Source: Isoetes engelmannii (lineage: Eukaryota > Streptophyta > Lycopodiopsida > Isoetales > Isoetaceae). From it: a DNA stretch of 20,144 nucleotides. Positions within the stretch are counted from its first letter, which is position 1. Every line of letters starts with the position of its first letter. Below the pieces are notes generated by a model. That model did no database searches. It worked only from the letters and a program-made list of their open reading frames with translations, and had not been told where the DNA came from. The stretch spans positions 8,544-28,687 of the forward strand of contig JAANSK020034466.1 of the NCBI GenBank assembly GCA_011763485.2, read 5' to 3'. Shown in pieces: positions 9,953-18,252 of the stretch. The translations under genes and the position numbers were made by a program.

Positions 9953-11945
9953 CTAACCAAAATCATCATGTCCAGGAATATAAGTGAGCCACCTTTGGCT
10001 CATGCTAGTTTGTTTGTTGATCTTCCTTTTGTAATCACATGCACATGAATGTGCTTTTGCTGCTTGAGCATTCTGTTTAACCTGTACACTCTTGGAGTTC
10101 CTTTTATGAAATAAGATCTTCAACGATTGAGATCTTTGATAATGTTTCACCGCTTCTCTTTCATAAAATGATGATTGTTGAAGATTACAATTTATCCAAT
10201 TCTCCCCCTTAATCTTCAATAATTTCTCCAATTCTTTCGAATACTCCCCCATAAACATAAGCATAATTAGAGTAGCCATTTCAATGAATTTCAAGCATGA
10301 TACCTCGTAAATCTCATGATCTTGTGAAATTTCCTTCTCGTCTCTTATATCTTCAATGCGAGACTTCAGTGGAATAGGCTTAGAAATCTGCTCTGTTAAT
10401 TCTGAGATCACAGCCCCAAATTTATCATTTCCAACATCTTCAAAAATCGTATTAGGCTGAATAGCTCGTAGCAGGCACAATGGCTTGTAGTAGGCGTTGG
10501 TTTCTTTCATAACCACTCCATCAAGGGCATTAGCCTTTTCTTCATCAACGGCATATTCTGATTTAGGGCTCTGCTTTGCCCCATCTGTAAGCAGCAATAG
10601 GTCAGCATCGATTTGGTTTCTTCCTGCAAGGACCGGTAATCCTTCACCAACTCCTCCTGTAATTTTCTTGTGGCCTTCGAATGCTAGGAAGTCTTCTGGA
10701 AACCTACCTTCTTGGACAACAACATCGTATGCAGCAGTTCCGGAATGGGCCAATGCTTCAGAACTTCTGTACCTTCCTGCTTCTGTATCAACGGCTTCTA
10801 TAACGAACTCCAACCACATCATTGCATAGAATTCTTGGCCAGTCTGCATCACAACCCCATCTAAATTTTTGGCACTCTCACGCTTCTCGGCCATGTGGGC
10901 TTCAACCAGCACCCTGTTTGCTTGGTCTTCTGCGGCCCAGGCATCTGCAAGATCTTCTTTTGGGGAGATTGGGTCTTCATTTATTCCATATATTATTGCC
11001 GGACAAGGATTTGTTGCAGCCAATTTTACCACAATAGATGATTCCGTTGCAACTGTTTCATGTGGCTTTTCATCTTTCGTTTCCCCCTTCTGCATAAGAT
11101 CTTCAATCTGATCTTCGTTAGTATTTTGCAAAGAGAAGCATGAAGCTAATGCTTTCGTTTTTGCCTTCACGCGTTTAAATCTTTGCCTCCACAAAATTGT
11201 CACGGACTATGTCTCTTCACATGGAGCATCTTCAACGGCAAAGCAATTTAGGGGCTTTAAGCCTTCAGTCATGATTTGTGGGTCTTCAATCCGAATTGGA
11301 TCCTCAATCTTAGACCCAATAGAACCTTCTGCAACGGCATTTCTCTGGGTTGATTCATCAGCCACAACCTGCTTCTCCTTCTGCTCTATAAACCCATTTA
11401 GGTTCTTTGATTTTTGAATAATCGGCTCCTTCTGGATAGTGAATGCATTATTTTCTTGAATTCCGTTGGGAGGAGAGGGACAAGAAATCATTTCCAGGAA
11501 AACTGTCTGAGACAACAAACTTTCCCTCTGAAAGTATCCTTGTGCCTTCTTCCGCAATTTATAAGCCTGAGGCATCTATCTCATCCTCTGAGGCAATTCC
11601 ACCAGTGGCCCTATTCTTGGCTTCATCTCCAACGACTGCCTTTTCTGCATAAGCTCCTTTTATCTGACCATGATTTGGAGCTTCAAGTACATCTGTAAAA
11701 ATCTCTGCTGCTTGATTTGTTGCCCCTTCACCGAGATTAGTAACCTTTTCACGGGCCCAATCACTCCAGGATTTACCGGCATTCTCAGCACCCTCAACTG
11801 CTTCTTCGACTGGTTTCTTGGCTTATTCATATTCTGCCGAAATATAGATGCAAGAAGATAGGGCTGCTTTTGTCTTGCATCTTAACAATTTTGAGACATT
11901 TCTTCAACCAAGAAAAGCTCTTTTTCGATTTCTTCCTCATTAAGG
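9953..11945 (-). pseudogene. Broken non-retroviral ORF carried inside the LTR element, LEA-like in part
   Basis: The coding potential starts near 11936 (ATG; RKKSKKSFSWLKKCLKIVK) and shifts frame near 11830. It then reads AKKPVEEAVEGAENAGKSWS and DWAREKVTNLGEGATNQAAE, an Ala/Glu/Lys-rich block with a WAREKV core like plant LEA-type proteins. After a stop and frame change near 11560 it continues from 11575 in one frame to 9953, interrupted only by TAG at 11207-11209. This long part is hydrophilic and acidic, with AATNPCPAIIYGINEDP and two copies of an LDGVVM motif (residues near 113 and 227 counting from 11203), and a basic C-terminal stretch with no CCHC knuckle. I do not recognise the parent gene. 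A captured host transcript is the most likely origin; a highly diverged gag is the main alternative. Confidence 0.5.
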
Positions 11946-11950
11946 GAGGC

Positions 11951-12183
11951 GGCTTTCCTGTTTTCTCTTCTCTAGTCTCCGTCATTTCCAGGTCCCAAGA
12001 TCAATAGTCTCCGTCATTTCCAGGTCCCACGATCAAGAGCCCGCTGGCTGGAGACGGCTTTCCTGTTTTCTCTTCTCTAGTCATTTCCAGGTCCCAAGAT
12101 CAAGAGCCCGCTGGCTGGAGACGGCTTTCCTGTTTTCTCTCTCTAGTCCCGTCATTTCCAGGTCCCAAGATCAAGAGCACGCT
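11951..12183 (-). repeat. Tandem repeats in the leader beside the primer-binding site
   Basis: A unit built from GGCTTTCCTGTTTTCTCT, CTAGTC, CATTTCCAGGTCCCAAGATC and AAGAGCCCGCTGGCTGGAGAC occurs as full or partial copies starting at 11951, 12005 (partial), 12056 and 12123. The last copy runs straight into the primer-binding site, so CTGGCT is shared between repeat and primer site. Such leader repeats can arise by template slippage during reverse transcription. No coding role is apparent. Confidence 0.85.
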
Positions 12184-12196
12184 GGCTCTGATACCA
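12184..12196 (-). promoter_or_regulatory. Primer-binding site, tRNA-iMet type
   Basis: The minus strand reads TGGTATCAGAGCC directly after the 5' LTR end. This is the standard plant copia/TRIM primer site, complementary to the 3' end of initiator tRNA-Met. The match continues for a few bases (AGC). Confidence 0.85.
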
Positions 12197-12389
12197 TCTT
12201 AATATAACAAGAGTTTGTGGAGAATAGATAGATGATTGTATTGAATAGAAAAAACTGATACAAAAGATATATATTGCATCTCACGGATGCGACTCTCTAC
12301 ATCTATCTAACTGCTATGGACATGACTCTTGGACATGTGGACATATATACGTGGCTGTATGCTGATTAGGACAACATCATATGTTAACA
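12197..12389 (-). repeat. 5' LTR of the small element
   Basis: It starts TGTTAACATATG at 12389 and ends TTATATTAAGA at 12197, next to the primer-binding site. It contains a TAGATAGATG short duplication absent from the 3' LTR. No convincing target-site duplication can be read, because the other side of the element is occupied by the inverted LTR fragment. Confidence 0.85.
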
Positions 12390-13189
12390 AGAGATTCAAG
12401 TGTAATTGTCTCTATTGGGTTTTATTGTTGAATTTGAGATAAGATTGCTCTACAGTATAAGTAATGAAGTGTTTTTCTGGACGTATGAAAAGCATCTGGT
12501 AAGCAAGATCATCGTGGAAATAATGTACGTTCATATAGTATATTTTCCACATCTCCTTAGAAATATAAAAGAACTATGGACCTACCAAGAGAAAGAGTAT
12601 TTACGGTAATCTATAATGTGTTACCAAATAACCTTAAACTCTCTGTTAAATTGATAAAAACTAGTTTTGCTTTCTCTTCTTCTCTTAAAAAGTATTTCTA
12701 ATTTCTCTAATTTTGTTTTCCCTTCTTCCCTTCAAAAATAGTCAACCTGTAATTTAGTTGACATGTTGTGAATTCAAGATTGATGGCATAAAGACTGCAC
12801 CAATGGGCAGTCGAACTAAAAACTATTTTAATTTGTAGCATGCAAGCCCATTCTGCTTTAACGGACTATGCAAGTGGCTCATCCCTAGAAGTGTAAAAGA
12901 TCATGGGTGAATTGTTGATCAAGATGTTGATCTATGTGTGGCTTCACAGCTGTTTCAGAAATAAGTTAGGAAAATACTTCTGCACATGTTACAGACAGAA
13001 AAAAAATCTAGGTGTGGTGGAAGGCATGAACAATCTATGTTGCTAAGAAAATTCATCTCTTTTTCAAAGGATAAGGCTTAGAGGAGGTTTTGCGTTGGCA
13101 TAAAGACTATAAATCTTTATTACCACTATACTACTACTATCTGCATATCCAAGTATCATGGCAGTCAAACATGGTCTTGAATGCCATTA
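12390..13189. other. Non-coding stretch, nothing firm
   Basis: I recognise no gene. A 67-codon plus-strand frame at 12406-12609 has no motif. The sequence is AT-rich with pyrimidine runs. It may include the 3' untranslated part of the tentative minus-strand gene that ends near 13190. Confidence 0.3.
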
Positions 13190-14646
13190 TCATGACTTGA
13201 ATGCCATGATCATGATGGCTACAACAAAAACAGGGCAGGCAAAATAATTGAGAAAACATCTAACCATGTACCTTTTCTGTGCCAAAATGCCCTTGGCTGA
13301 ACAGCAGTAATCTAATATATTTTTTTAAGTAAAGAACTTAAAATATACGTTCGGTCTTAACTGGATAAGCAATCAGATGCTTTGTACAAAAGATAGAATG
13401 GAAATGGAGCACAAGCGCAAATTTCATCAACGTTAAGCATAAGTTTAAGTTTAGTTACTTATGGTGATGTGCATGAAACCGGCAGTGTGAACAAAAGCTT
13501 GAAATTGTGATGACGCTTTACCTTGGTCCAGTCCATTTCCTAAAATGTATGGTTGCAAAGTGTAACAGAAAATTTCATCGCCAATTTTATATTGTCAGAA
13601 GAAACTATTGGACTTACAGGCTGATCAGAATTGAATCTCCTGCAAATTGCACCAACAATCTGAAGCATGAAAACCAAAAGTAAGATACCCTATATGAAAT
13701 CCAACAAATGTCAAAGCAATAAACACTTTATGAACTAATAAAGCAGAATCCAAAGTAGCATAGCAAAAAGCAAACAAAATTAGCTCTTCAGTTCTTGAGT
13801 CTGCTGTTCGTGGCATCATTTCGACCTATCATGAGGGCAGCTGCAGGTGTGGAAGAGTGTTGACTTGATTCCTGTAGCATCCTCGCAAGAGGAGAAGACA
13901 CTGAGATAGCTACCAATCTGCGCCTGATTTTTGTTACGCGGTCATCCTAAAAGATAGACGCGAGAAGGAGATGAGATAGCCCAGACTTTATCACAGCCAT
14001 GGCATTAGAATTAGCTGTTCTAAATATCATGCCAGTCATGGCTGTGATAAACTCTGAACTCTCTCATCTCCTACTCACGTCTATCTTTTAGGATGGTTTC
14101 ATCACAATTTTTTGCAGGTATGATAACTCTGCCCTAAAGGTTACTAAGAGCTCTGTTTTTAGCATGGATTCAAGAAGTGTTTTTTGTTCTGGGTTCATTG
14201 TATAGACTTAAATATTTCAATGAAATTACAGTTTCTTACCTTTAAAAAGAAAGAAACAACAAAGAATAGCCAGACATAGAAATTGTTGAATTTGCAAGCT
14301 CTGGGCTGGCAGCTGACGCACCTCCAACCTGCAGAAAGAGGGAAAGAAACAAAGGCAATGACCACAAAGTGAAAAGGAAAATGGAACACCGGCAAACATA
14401 AAACGTAACGAAGCTCCTCCAGCGAAAGGCCTGCTTCAAGAGCTGTATTTCGAGGTCGAAAATGCTCAATGATTTGTTGATAAAAAAATAACCCTTTGCA
14501 AGGAATAAATCAAATGTTTCTCACCTGCTATAGCTCCGTGAATAGAGAAGATAAAGTAAACAGCATTGCTTTTGTCTGGACTATAAAACCCCACACAGAT
14601 ATTCCACAAAATGTTAAAGCTTCTCCTCCTGCCCTTACCACAGATC
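13190..14646 (-). CDS. Tentative multi-exon gene, function unknown
   Basis: Minus-strand segments bounded by good splice signals stay open in linked phases. Exon A is 14525-14646 (acceptor TTGTATTTGCAG, donor GTGAGAAAC). Exon B is 14240-14328 (acceptor CTCTTTCTGCAG, donor GTAAGAAAC). Then there are two alternatives. One is terminal exon C, 13788-13946 (acceptor TCTATCTTTTAG), reading DDRVTKIRRRLVAISVSSPL to a TGA. The other is a chain D 13618-13659 (IVGAICRRFNSDQP), E 13522-13539 (EMDWTK), F 13272-13296 and G 13190-13218, ending at TGA. Exons A and B encode hydrophobic runs (NAVYFIFSIHGAIAG; FYVWLFFVVSFFLK) that could be membrane segments. Upstream exons are not resolved, although 14660-14800 is open in one frame. 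The segments could equally be untranslated exons downstream of the PPR gene. I recognise no family. Confidence 0.28.
13943..14095. repeat. Near-perfect 153-bp foldback
   Basis: Arm 1 (13943-14005) and arm 2 (14029-14095) are inverted copies with about six mismatches and one 4-nt bulge by eye, separated by about 23 bases. The stem includes CATCCTAAAAGATAGACG, GGAGATGAGA and TTTATCACAGCCATG. The size and pairing suit either a young miRNA-type hairpin or a small foldback transposon. Arm 1 contains the pyrimidine tract and AG of the proposed exon C acceptor on the minus strand; arm 2 carries the same acceptor-like sequence on the plus strand. Confidence 0.8.
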
Positions 14647-15030
14647 CTGCAAATACAAGATTGTAGAGTGGACACAAATATCAAAAGAGACTGTTATAAA
14701 TCCCCATGGTGCTGACCAAAAACCTCTAAATAAAAAACTGATGATTTGTATCATGCAATAGAGCCGGTCCGTGCAATGTACACATTCTACATGATCCATG
14801 TCAGTAACAAAGAAACGTTTTCTGCCAATATTTTAGCTGGATGTTAGTATATAAAGAAAATGATAGAGCAGCCATTACAAACAATTTGAGTTGCTTCAGT
14901 TTGGGATTCCTGTACGTTCACCGTCTCCTCTTCATTCATCTTCAAGATTTTGCACCGCTTGGAATGTTCTTGCCCCCCAAACCCCATTCTTGATCCCAGA
15001 GCATGAGCTGTTGCCGAATAACCTCCTATT
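14647..15030. other. Intergenic or intronic stretch
   Basis: No feature is certain. On the minus strand a frame from an ATG near 14801 (MDHVECVHCTDRLYCM...) is open for about 50 codons up to exon A, and a second ATG near 14942 starts MNEEETVNVQESQTEATQ. Either could be a 5' exon of the tentative downstream gene, but I found no splice pair with matching phase that I trust. Confidence 0.25.
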
Positions 15031-15108
15031 TGGATTTTACTACTAAAAGTGTAATAACCCTACCGCAGGTGGATTTTACTACTAAAAGTGTAATAACCCT
15101 ACCGCAGG
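15031..15108. repeat. Perfect 39-bp tandem duplication
   Basis: The 39-bp unit, starting TGGATTTTACTACTAAAAGT and ending ACCCTACCGCAGG, is present twice with no difference (15031-15069, 15070-15108). Identity points to a recent event. It lies about 150 bp beyond the PPR stop codon, possibly just past the end of its transcript. Confidence 0.95.
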
Positions 15109-15167
15109 AGGGTTGCTTCTGTAATCTATCATATTTATCGAGTGAAGCCAACCTACAAACATAACAT

Positions 15168-15173
15168 TTTATT
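15168..15173 (-). terminator. Possible PPR poly(A) signal
   Basis: AATAAA on the minus strand, about 90 bases after the PPR stop codon, in an AT-rich setting. It is a plausible near-upstream element for polyadenylation. Plant signals are degenerate, so this is only a candidate. Confidence 0.35.
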
Positions 15174-15259
15174 TGCAGCTTCTTCCAATATGTTCCGAAA
15201 GAACACAATCTTTTTTATCATTATAGCAATTTTCTTTAACTTATCATTGCACAGTTGAT

Positions 15260-18202
15260 TCAAGTTAATTTTGATCTCAATTTATAATTTTCCAGAACAT
15301 TAGCTATTGCTGTCCTGGTATCTGACACCTCAATTCTGCCAAATTCCCTTTCACACCTTTTTAATTGTTCCTTGATTTCATATGGGACAGACCTGCTGTT
15401 GATTATCTCTTCAAGTATATCCATTCTTTGTGTCTTGAACAGGCCATTGACAAGAGCTTTACAAATTTGCAAATCTGGAGTACACCCCCTCTGAATCATT
15501 GTTTGGAAAAGCTTGTATGCCTTTGTGACTTTATAGATCTTGCAAAGTTTAGTTAAAACTGTGTTATATGCCATTATGTTAGGCAGACTATGATGCCTAT
15601 CTATAAACATAAGCAAGTGATATGCCTCATCAACTTTATCTGCTCTACAAAGTCCGTTGGCAAGAATGGCATAAGTAAATTTGTCTGGAGAGATGCCTCC
15701 TCCTGTCATTTCTTCGAAAAGATGATATGCATCCTCAACCTTCATGGATTTGCAAAGAGCATCTAATATGATGTTATAAGCTACTACATTAGGAACACAA
15801 TGCGCTCGGACATTATGGAAGTGTTCCAGGGCACCATTAACTTCGCCGGCCTTGCAAAGCTTCTGAAGAACACTGTTATAGGTTACCGGATCAGGCATGC
15901 ACCCACTGTTCATCATTGTTCGGATGAGCTTACTGGCCTCAGCCAACTTCCCCCCTTCACAAAGAGCACTTGCAAGAATTCCATACGTGATGCTATTCGG
16001 AAGTGTATCTGAAGAAGCCATGCTTTTTACTAGCTTCTGCGCATCAACAAATCTTTTCATTTGACATAGCCGATGAAGAACAAAATTATATGTGACTAAA
16101 TTTGGAACAAAACCTTTATCTATCATTCCATATAACAGACGATGAGCGTCATCTACGTTGCCAATCTTGCAGAAGGCATTTATAAGAATACCATAGCTAG
16201 CATTGTCTGCATTTGTATTATGCAGCTCCATATCTTTAAACACCCGTTGTGCGTCTTCGATTTGGCCCGCCTTACACAACCCACTCAGAAGCACATTATA
16301 TGTGATGGTATTTGGGGCTATACCTTTTGCAAGCATCTCTTCAAAGAACAATTTTGCCTTGCTTATATCCTTACACTTGCACAGCCCATGTATAAGGCTG
16401 CTATAGGTAATAACAGTAGGAGGAACATTATTTGCATTCATTTGACTAAATAACTCCAATGCAGTATCTGTTTTCTGTGTTTTACACAGCCCATCTATTA
16501 TTACATTGTAGGAAACTGTATTGAAAATAAAACCTCTCTTCACCATTGTCCTAAAGTGGTCATGCGCAGCAGCTACTTGACCACTTTTGCACATATTATT
16601 GAGGACTATGTTAATGGTCCGGATGCTTGGCGCCTCACCTTTCTCTACCATCTTGTTATAAAGTGCATCTGCCTCTTTTTCCCTTTTCATTGCATAAAGA
16701 ATAGGAATCAAAATGTTGTATGCAACATTGTCCAACACAACTCCATTTTCAATCATGTGCAAGTAGGCATCATATGCTTTCTCTAATTTGCCTTCCAGAA
16801 ATAGGTTATTTATTAAAGATGTGTACCCAATTCCAAAGTTTGGATATCTTTCTGCCATTGCTTTCAACAGTTCCGTGGCTTCGTCAGTTTTGCCAGCTTT
16901 GCACAAGCCATTGATAAGGGTACCATGAGTTACCACATTTGGTTCAATCTTCTCCTCCATCATTTTTCTAACTAACACTTGTGCCTCATCCAAACAAGAA
17001 GCCTTACAAAGACCATCCAGCAGTGTATTATATGACACAATATCAGGAGCATGGCCTTTTTCGACCATCTCCTTAAAGAGCTTATCAGCATCAACAGAAC
17101 GATTCGATTTACAAAGTCCATCAATGAGGGTATTATATGTACACGTATCTGCAATGCAACCAGCCTCTGTCATCTTATGTAGAAACTCCAGACCCCGCTC
17201 TACCTGGCCTACCTTGCAAAAACCATTAATCAGAGAATTATATGTGATAACATTTGGAATAACCCCTTTTGATTGCATGGTATCAAATAGCATGTAGGCC
17301 TTGTCCAACATATTAGACTTACAAAAGCCGTTTAGAACTGTATTATAAGTAATGATGTCTGCATATCCTTTCCTACACATTCCTGCAAAAAGAATAGAAG
17401 CTTCATCAATTTTGCATACCTTGCATAAGCCATCAATCATGGCATTATAAGTGATCGTATTTTGGTTACAATCTTCCATCTGCTGAAAATAACTCTGGGC
17501 AAGATCAACCCTGCCTACCTTGCAAAGTCCAGTAATAAGAATGGCATATACGTTAGCATTTGGGTACAATCCTTTGCTTTTCATCCCTTCAAAATACTGG
17601 CAAGCCTTATCCACATGCCGTACATTACAAAGCCCACGAATGACAATGCTGTATGAACAAACATTGGCATCGTAATCAGCAAACAACATCTGTTCAAAGA
17701 AATCTTGTGCCTGATTTTCGCGACCAGCCTTAACAAGGCAGTTAAGAAGGCAATTGTGAGTAAATACAGTGTGTTTAAAACCATCTTGATGTGCAGCCCA
17801 AGTAAAAAAACTTATAGCAGTGTCAGCATCCAGCTGAGTCTTCAATACTTCAGAGACCAGCCCTTCCTTCAAAACTTGGCCCTCGTGTTTAAATAAATTT
17901 TCAGCTTCAGTCTGCCAATTTTTGTGCCCGAGAATCTCTAATACCTTAGTAGCAGGAATGCTGGGCACAGGCAATTCCCTGCCCAATAGACCAAATATTT
18001 TCTCAATATCCATGGCATGTTCCGCTGAAATCTTATTCCCGTCTTTGCTGCCATCCCCAATCTTCGATTTTCTCAAGCTCAGCTTTCCGTTTGCCTCTTT
18101 AGATGGAAGGGCTACATGCTCTTCTTTGGCGTTGCAGAGATTTGAGACCCACCTAGCTTGATGCCTGCTCGAAGAAGCTCCAAATCTTCTAGCTTGAATC
18201 AT
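15260..18202 (-). CDS. P-class pentatricopeptide repeat protein, organelle-targeted
   Basis: A single uninterrupted frame of 980 codons from ATG at 18202-18200. The frame stays open upstream, but only non-ATG codons lie there. The first 25 or so residues (IQARRFGASSSRHQARWVSN) are Arg/Ser-rich and lack acidic residues, like a mitochondrial or plastid presequence. From about residue 146 to 920 there are about 22 tandem 35-residue PPR motifs of the consensus TYNxLIxGLCKxGxxxxAxxLFxxM..G..P, for example ITYNSLINGFCKVGQVERGL, VSYNTLLDGLCKASCLDEA and VTYNSVLQKLCKAGEVNGAL. No E, DYW or SMR domain follows; the last 60 residues are basic and non-repetitive. Family knowledge: such proteins bind single-stranded organellar RNA, one base per repeat, and stabilise, process or help translate transcripts. 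The recurring GLCK pattern resembles restorer-of-fertility-like PPRs, but this class is not diagnosed by that alone. The gene has no introns in the coding part, as is usual for the family. Confidence 0.95.
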   Translation of the reverse strand: MIQARRFGASSSRHQARWVSNLCNAKEEHVALPSKEANGKLSLRKSKIGDGSKDGNKISAEHAMDIEKIFGLLGRELPVPSIPATKVLEILGHKNWQTEAENLFKHEGQVLKEGLVSEVLKTQLDADTAISFFTWAAHQDGFKHTVFTHNCLLNCLVKAGRENQAQDFFEQMLFADYDANVCSYSIVIRGLCNVRHVDKACQYFEGMKSKGLYPNANVYAILITGLCKVGRVDLAQSYFQQMEDCNQNTITYNAMIDGLCKVCKIDEASILFAGMCRKGYADIITYNTVLNGFCKSNMLDKAYMLFDTMQSKGVIPNVITYNSLINGFCKVGQVERGLEFLHKMTEAGCIADTCTYNTLIDGLCKSNRSVDADKLFKEMVEKGHAPDIVSYNTLLDGLCKASCLDEAQVLVRKMMEEKIEPNVVTHGTLINGLCKAGKTDEATELLKAMAERYPNFGIGYTSLINNLFLEGKLEKAYDAYLHMIENGVVLDNVAYNILIPILYAMKREKEADALYNKMVEKGEAPSIRTINIVLNNMCKSGQVAAAHDHFRTMVKRGFIFNTVSYNVIIDGLCKTQKTDTALELFSQMNANNVPPTVITYSSLIHGLCKCKDISKAKLFFEEMLAKGIAPNTITYNVLLSGLCKAGQIEDAQRVFKDMELHNTNADNASYGILINAFCKIGNVDDAHRLLYGMIDKGFVPNLVTYNFVLHRLCQMKRFVDAQKLVKSMASSDTLPNSITYGILASALCEGGKLAEASKLIRTMMNSGCMPDPVTYNSVLQKLCKAGEVNGALEHFHNVRAHCVPNVVAYNIILDALCKSMKVEDAYHLFEEMTGGGISPDKFTYAILANGLCRADKVDEAYHLLMFIDRHHSLPNIMAYNTVLTKLCKIYKVTKAYKLFQTMIQRGCTPDLQICKALVNGLFKTQRMDILEEIINSRSVPYEIKEQLKRCEREFGRIEVSDTRTAIANVLENYKLRSKLT

Positions 18203-18252
18203 GAGCAGGAGCAATTCATTAAGGGAGCATGGAAATATTATGCTCCTGCCAT
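18199..18252 (-). promoter_or_regulatory. Three tiny upstream ORFs before the PPR start
   Basis: Going toward the PPR start on the minus strand there are three uORFs. The first is ATG GCA GGA GCA TAA (18252-18238). The second is ATG CTC CCT TAA (18230-18219). The third is a six-codon ORF from ATG at 18219 to TGA at 18199. The second and third overlap as TAATG, and the third stop overlaps the PPR ATG as ATGA. If the transcript begins upstream of 18252, ribosomes must leak past or reinitiate after these ORFs, which would hold PPR translation low. Confidence 0.5.

Larger units (their letters stand above)
9739..12389 (-). mobile_element. Small LTR retrotransposon with a non-retroviral cargo
   Basis: Both LTRs (about 187 and 193 bp), a primer-binding site matching plant initiator tRNA-Met and a polypurine tract are present in correct minus-strand order. 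The whole is about 2,651 bp. The 2.27-kb interior has no zinc knuckle, protease, integrase or reverse transcriptase motif that I can find. It carries a broken reading frame of another kind. This is the structure of a non-autonomous element (TRIM/LARD class) that would rely on a copia-type helper; the tRNA-Met primer site and short LTRs suggest that. The LTRs differ at roughly a dozen positions plus three small indels by eye, so the insertion is not recent. Confidence 0.8.

Noticed and set aside
10497-11111. Plus-strand frames of 70-110 codons inside the small LTR element
   Set aside because: They are antisense to the longer minus-strand frame, and the element's LTRs and primer site fix the minus strand as sense.
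9953-11945. Cargo as a copia gag polyprotein
   Set aside because: There is no CCHC zinc knuckle, no protease motif after it and no typical gag N-terminus; kept only as an alternative in the entry.
15365-18161. Plus-strand frames opposite the PPR gene
   Set aside because: They are shadows produced by the repetitive codon pattern of the PPR motifs and have no features of their own.
18200-18214. PPR start at the upstream TTG codon (18214)
   Set aside because: Plant nuclear genes normally start at ATG. The ATG four codons later gives a better presequence-like N-terminus and is the first in-frame ATG.
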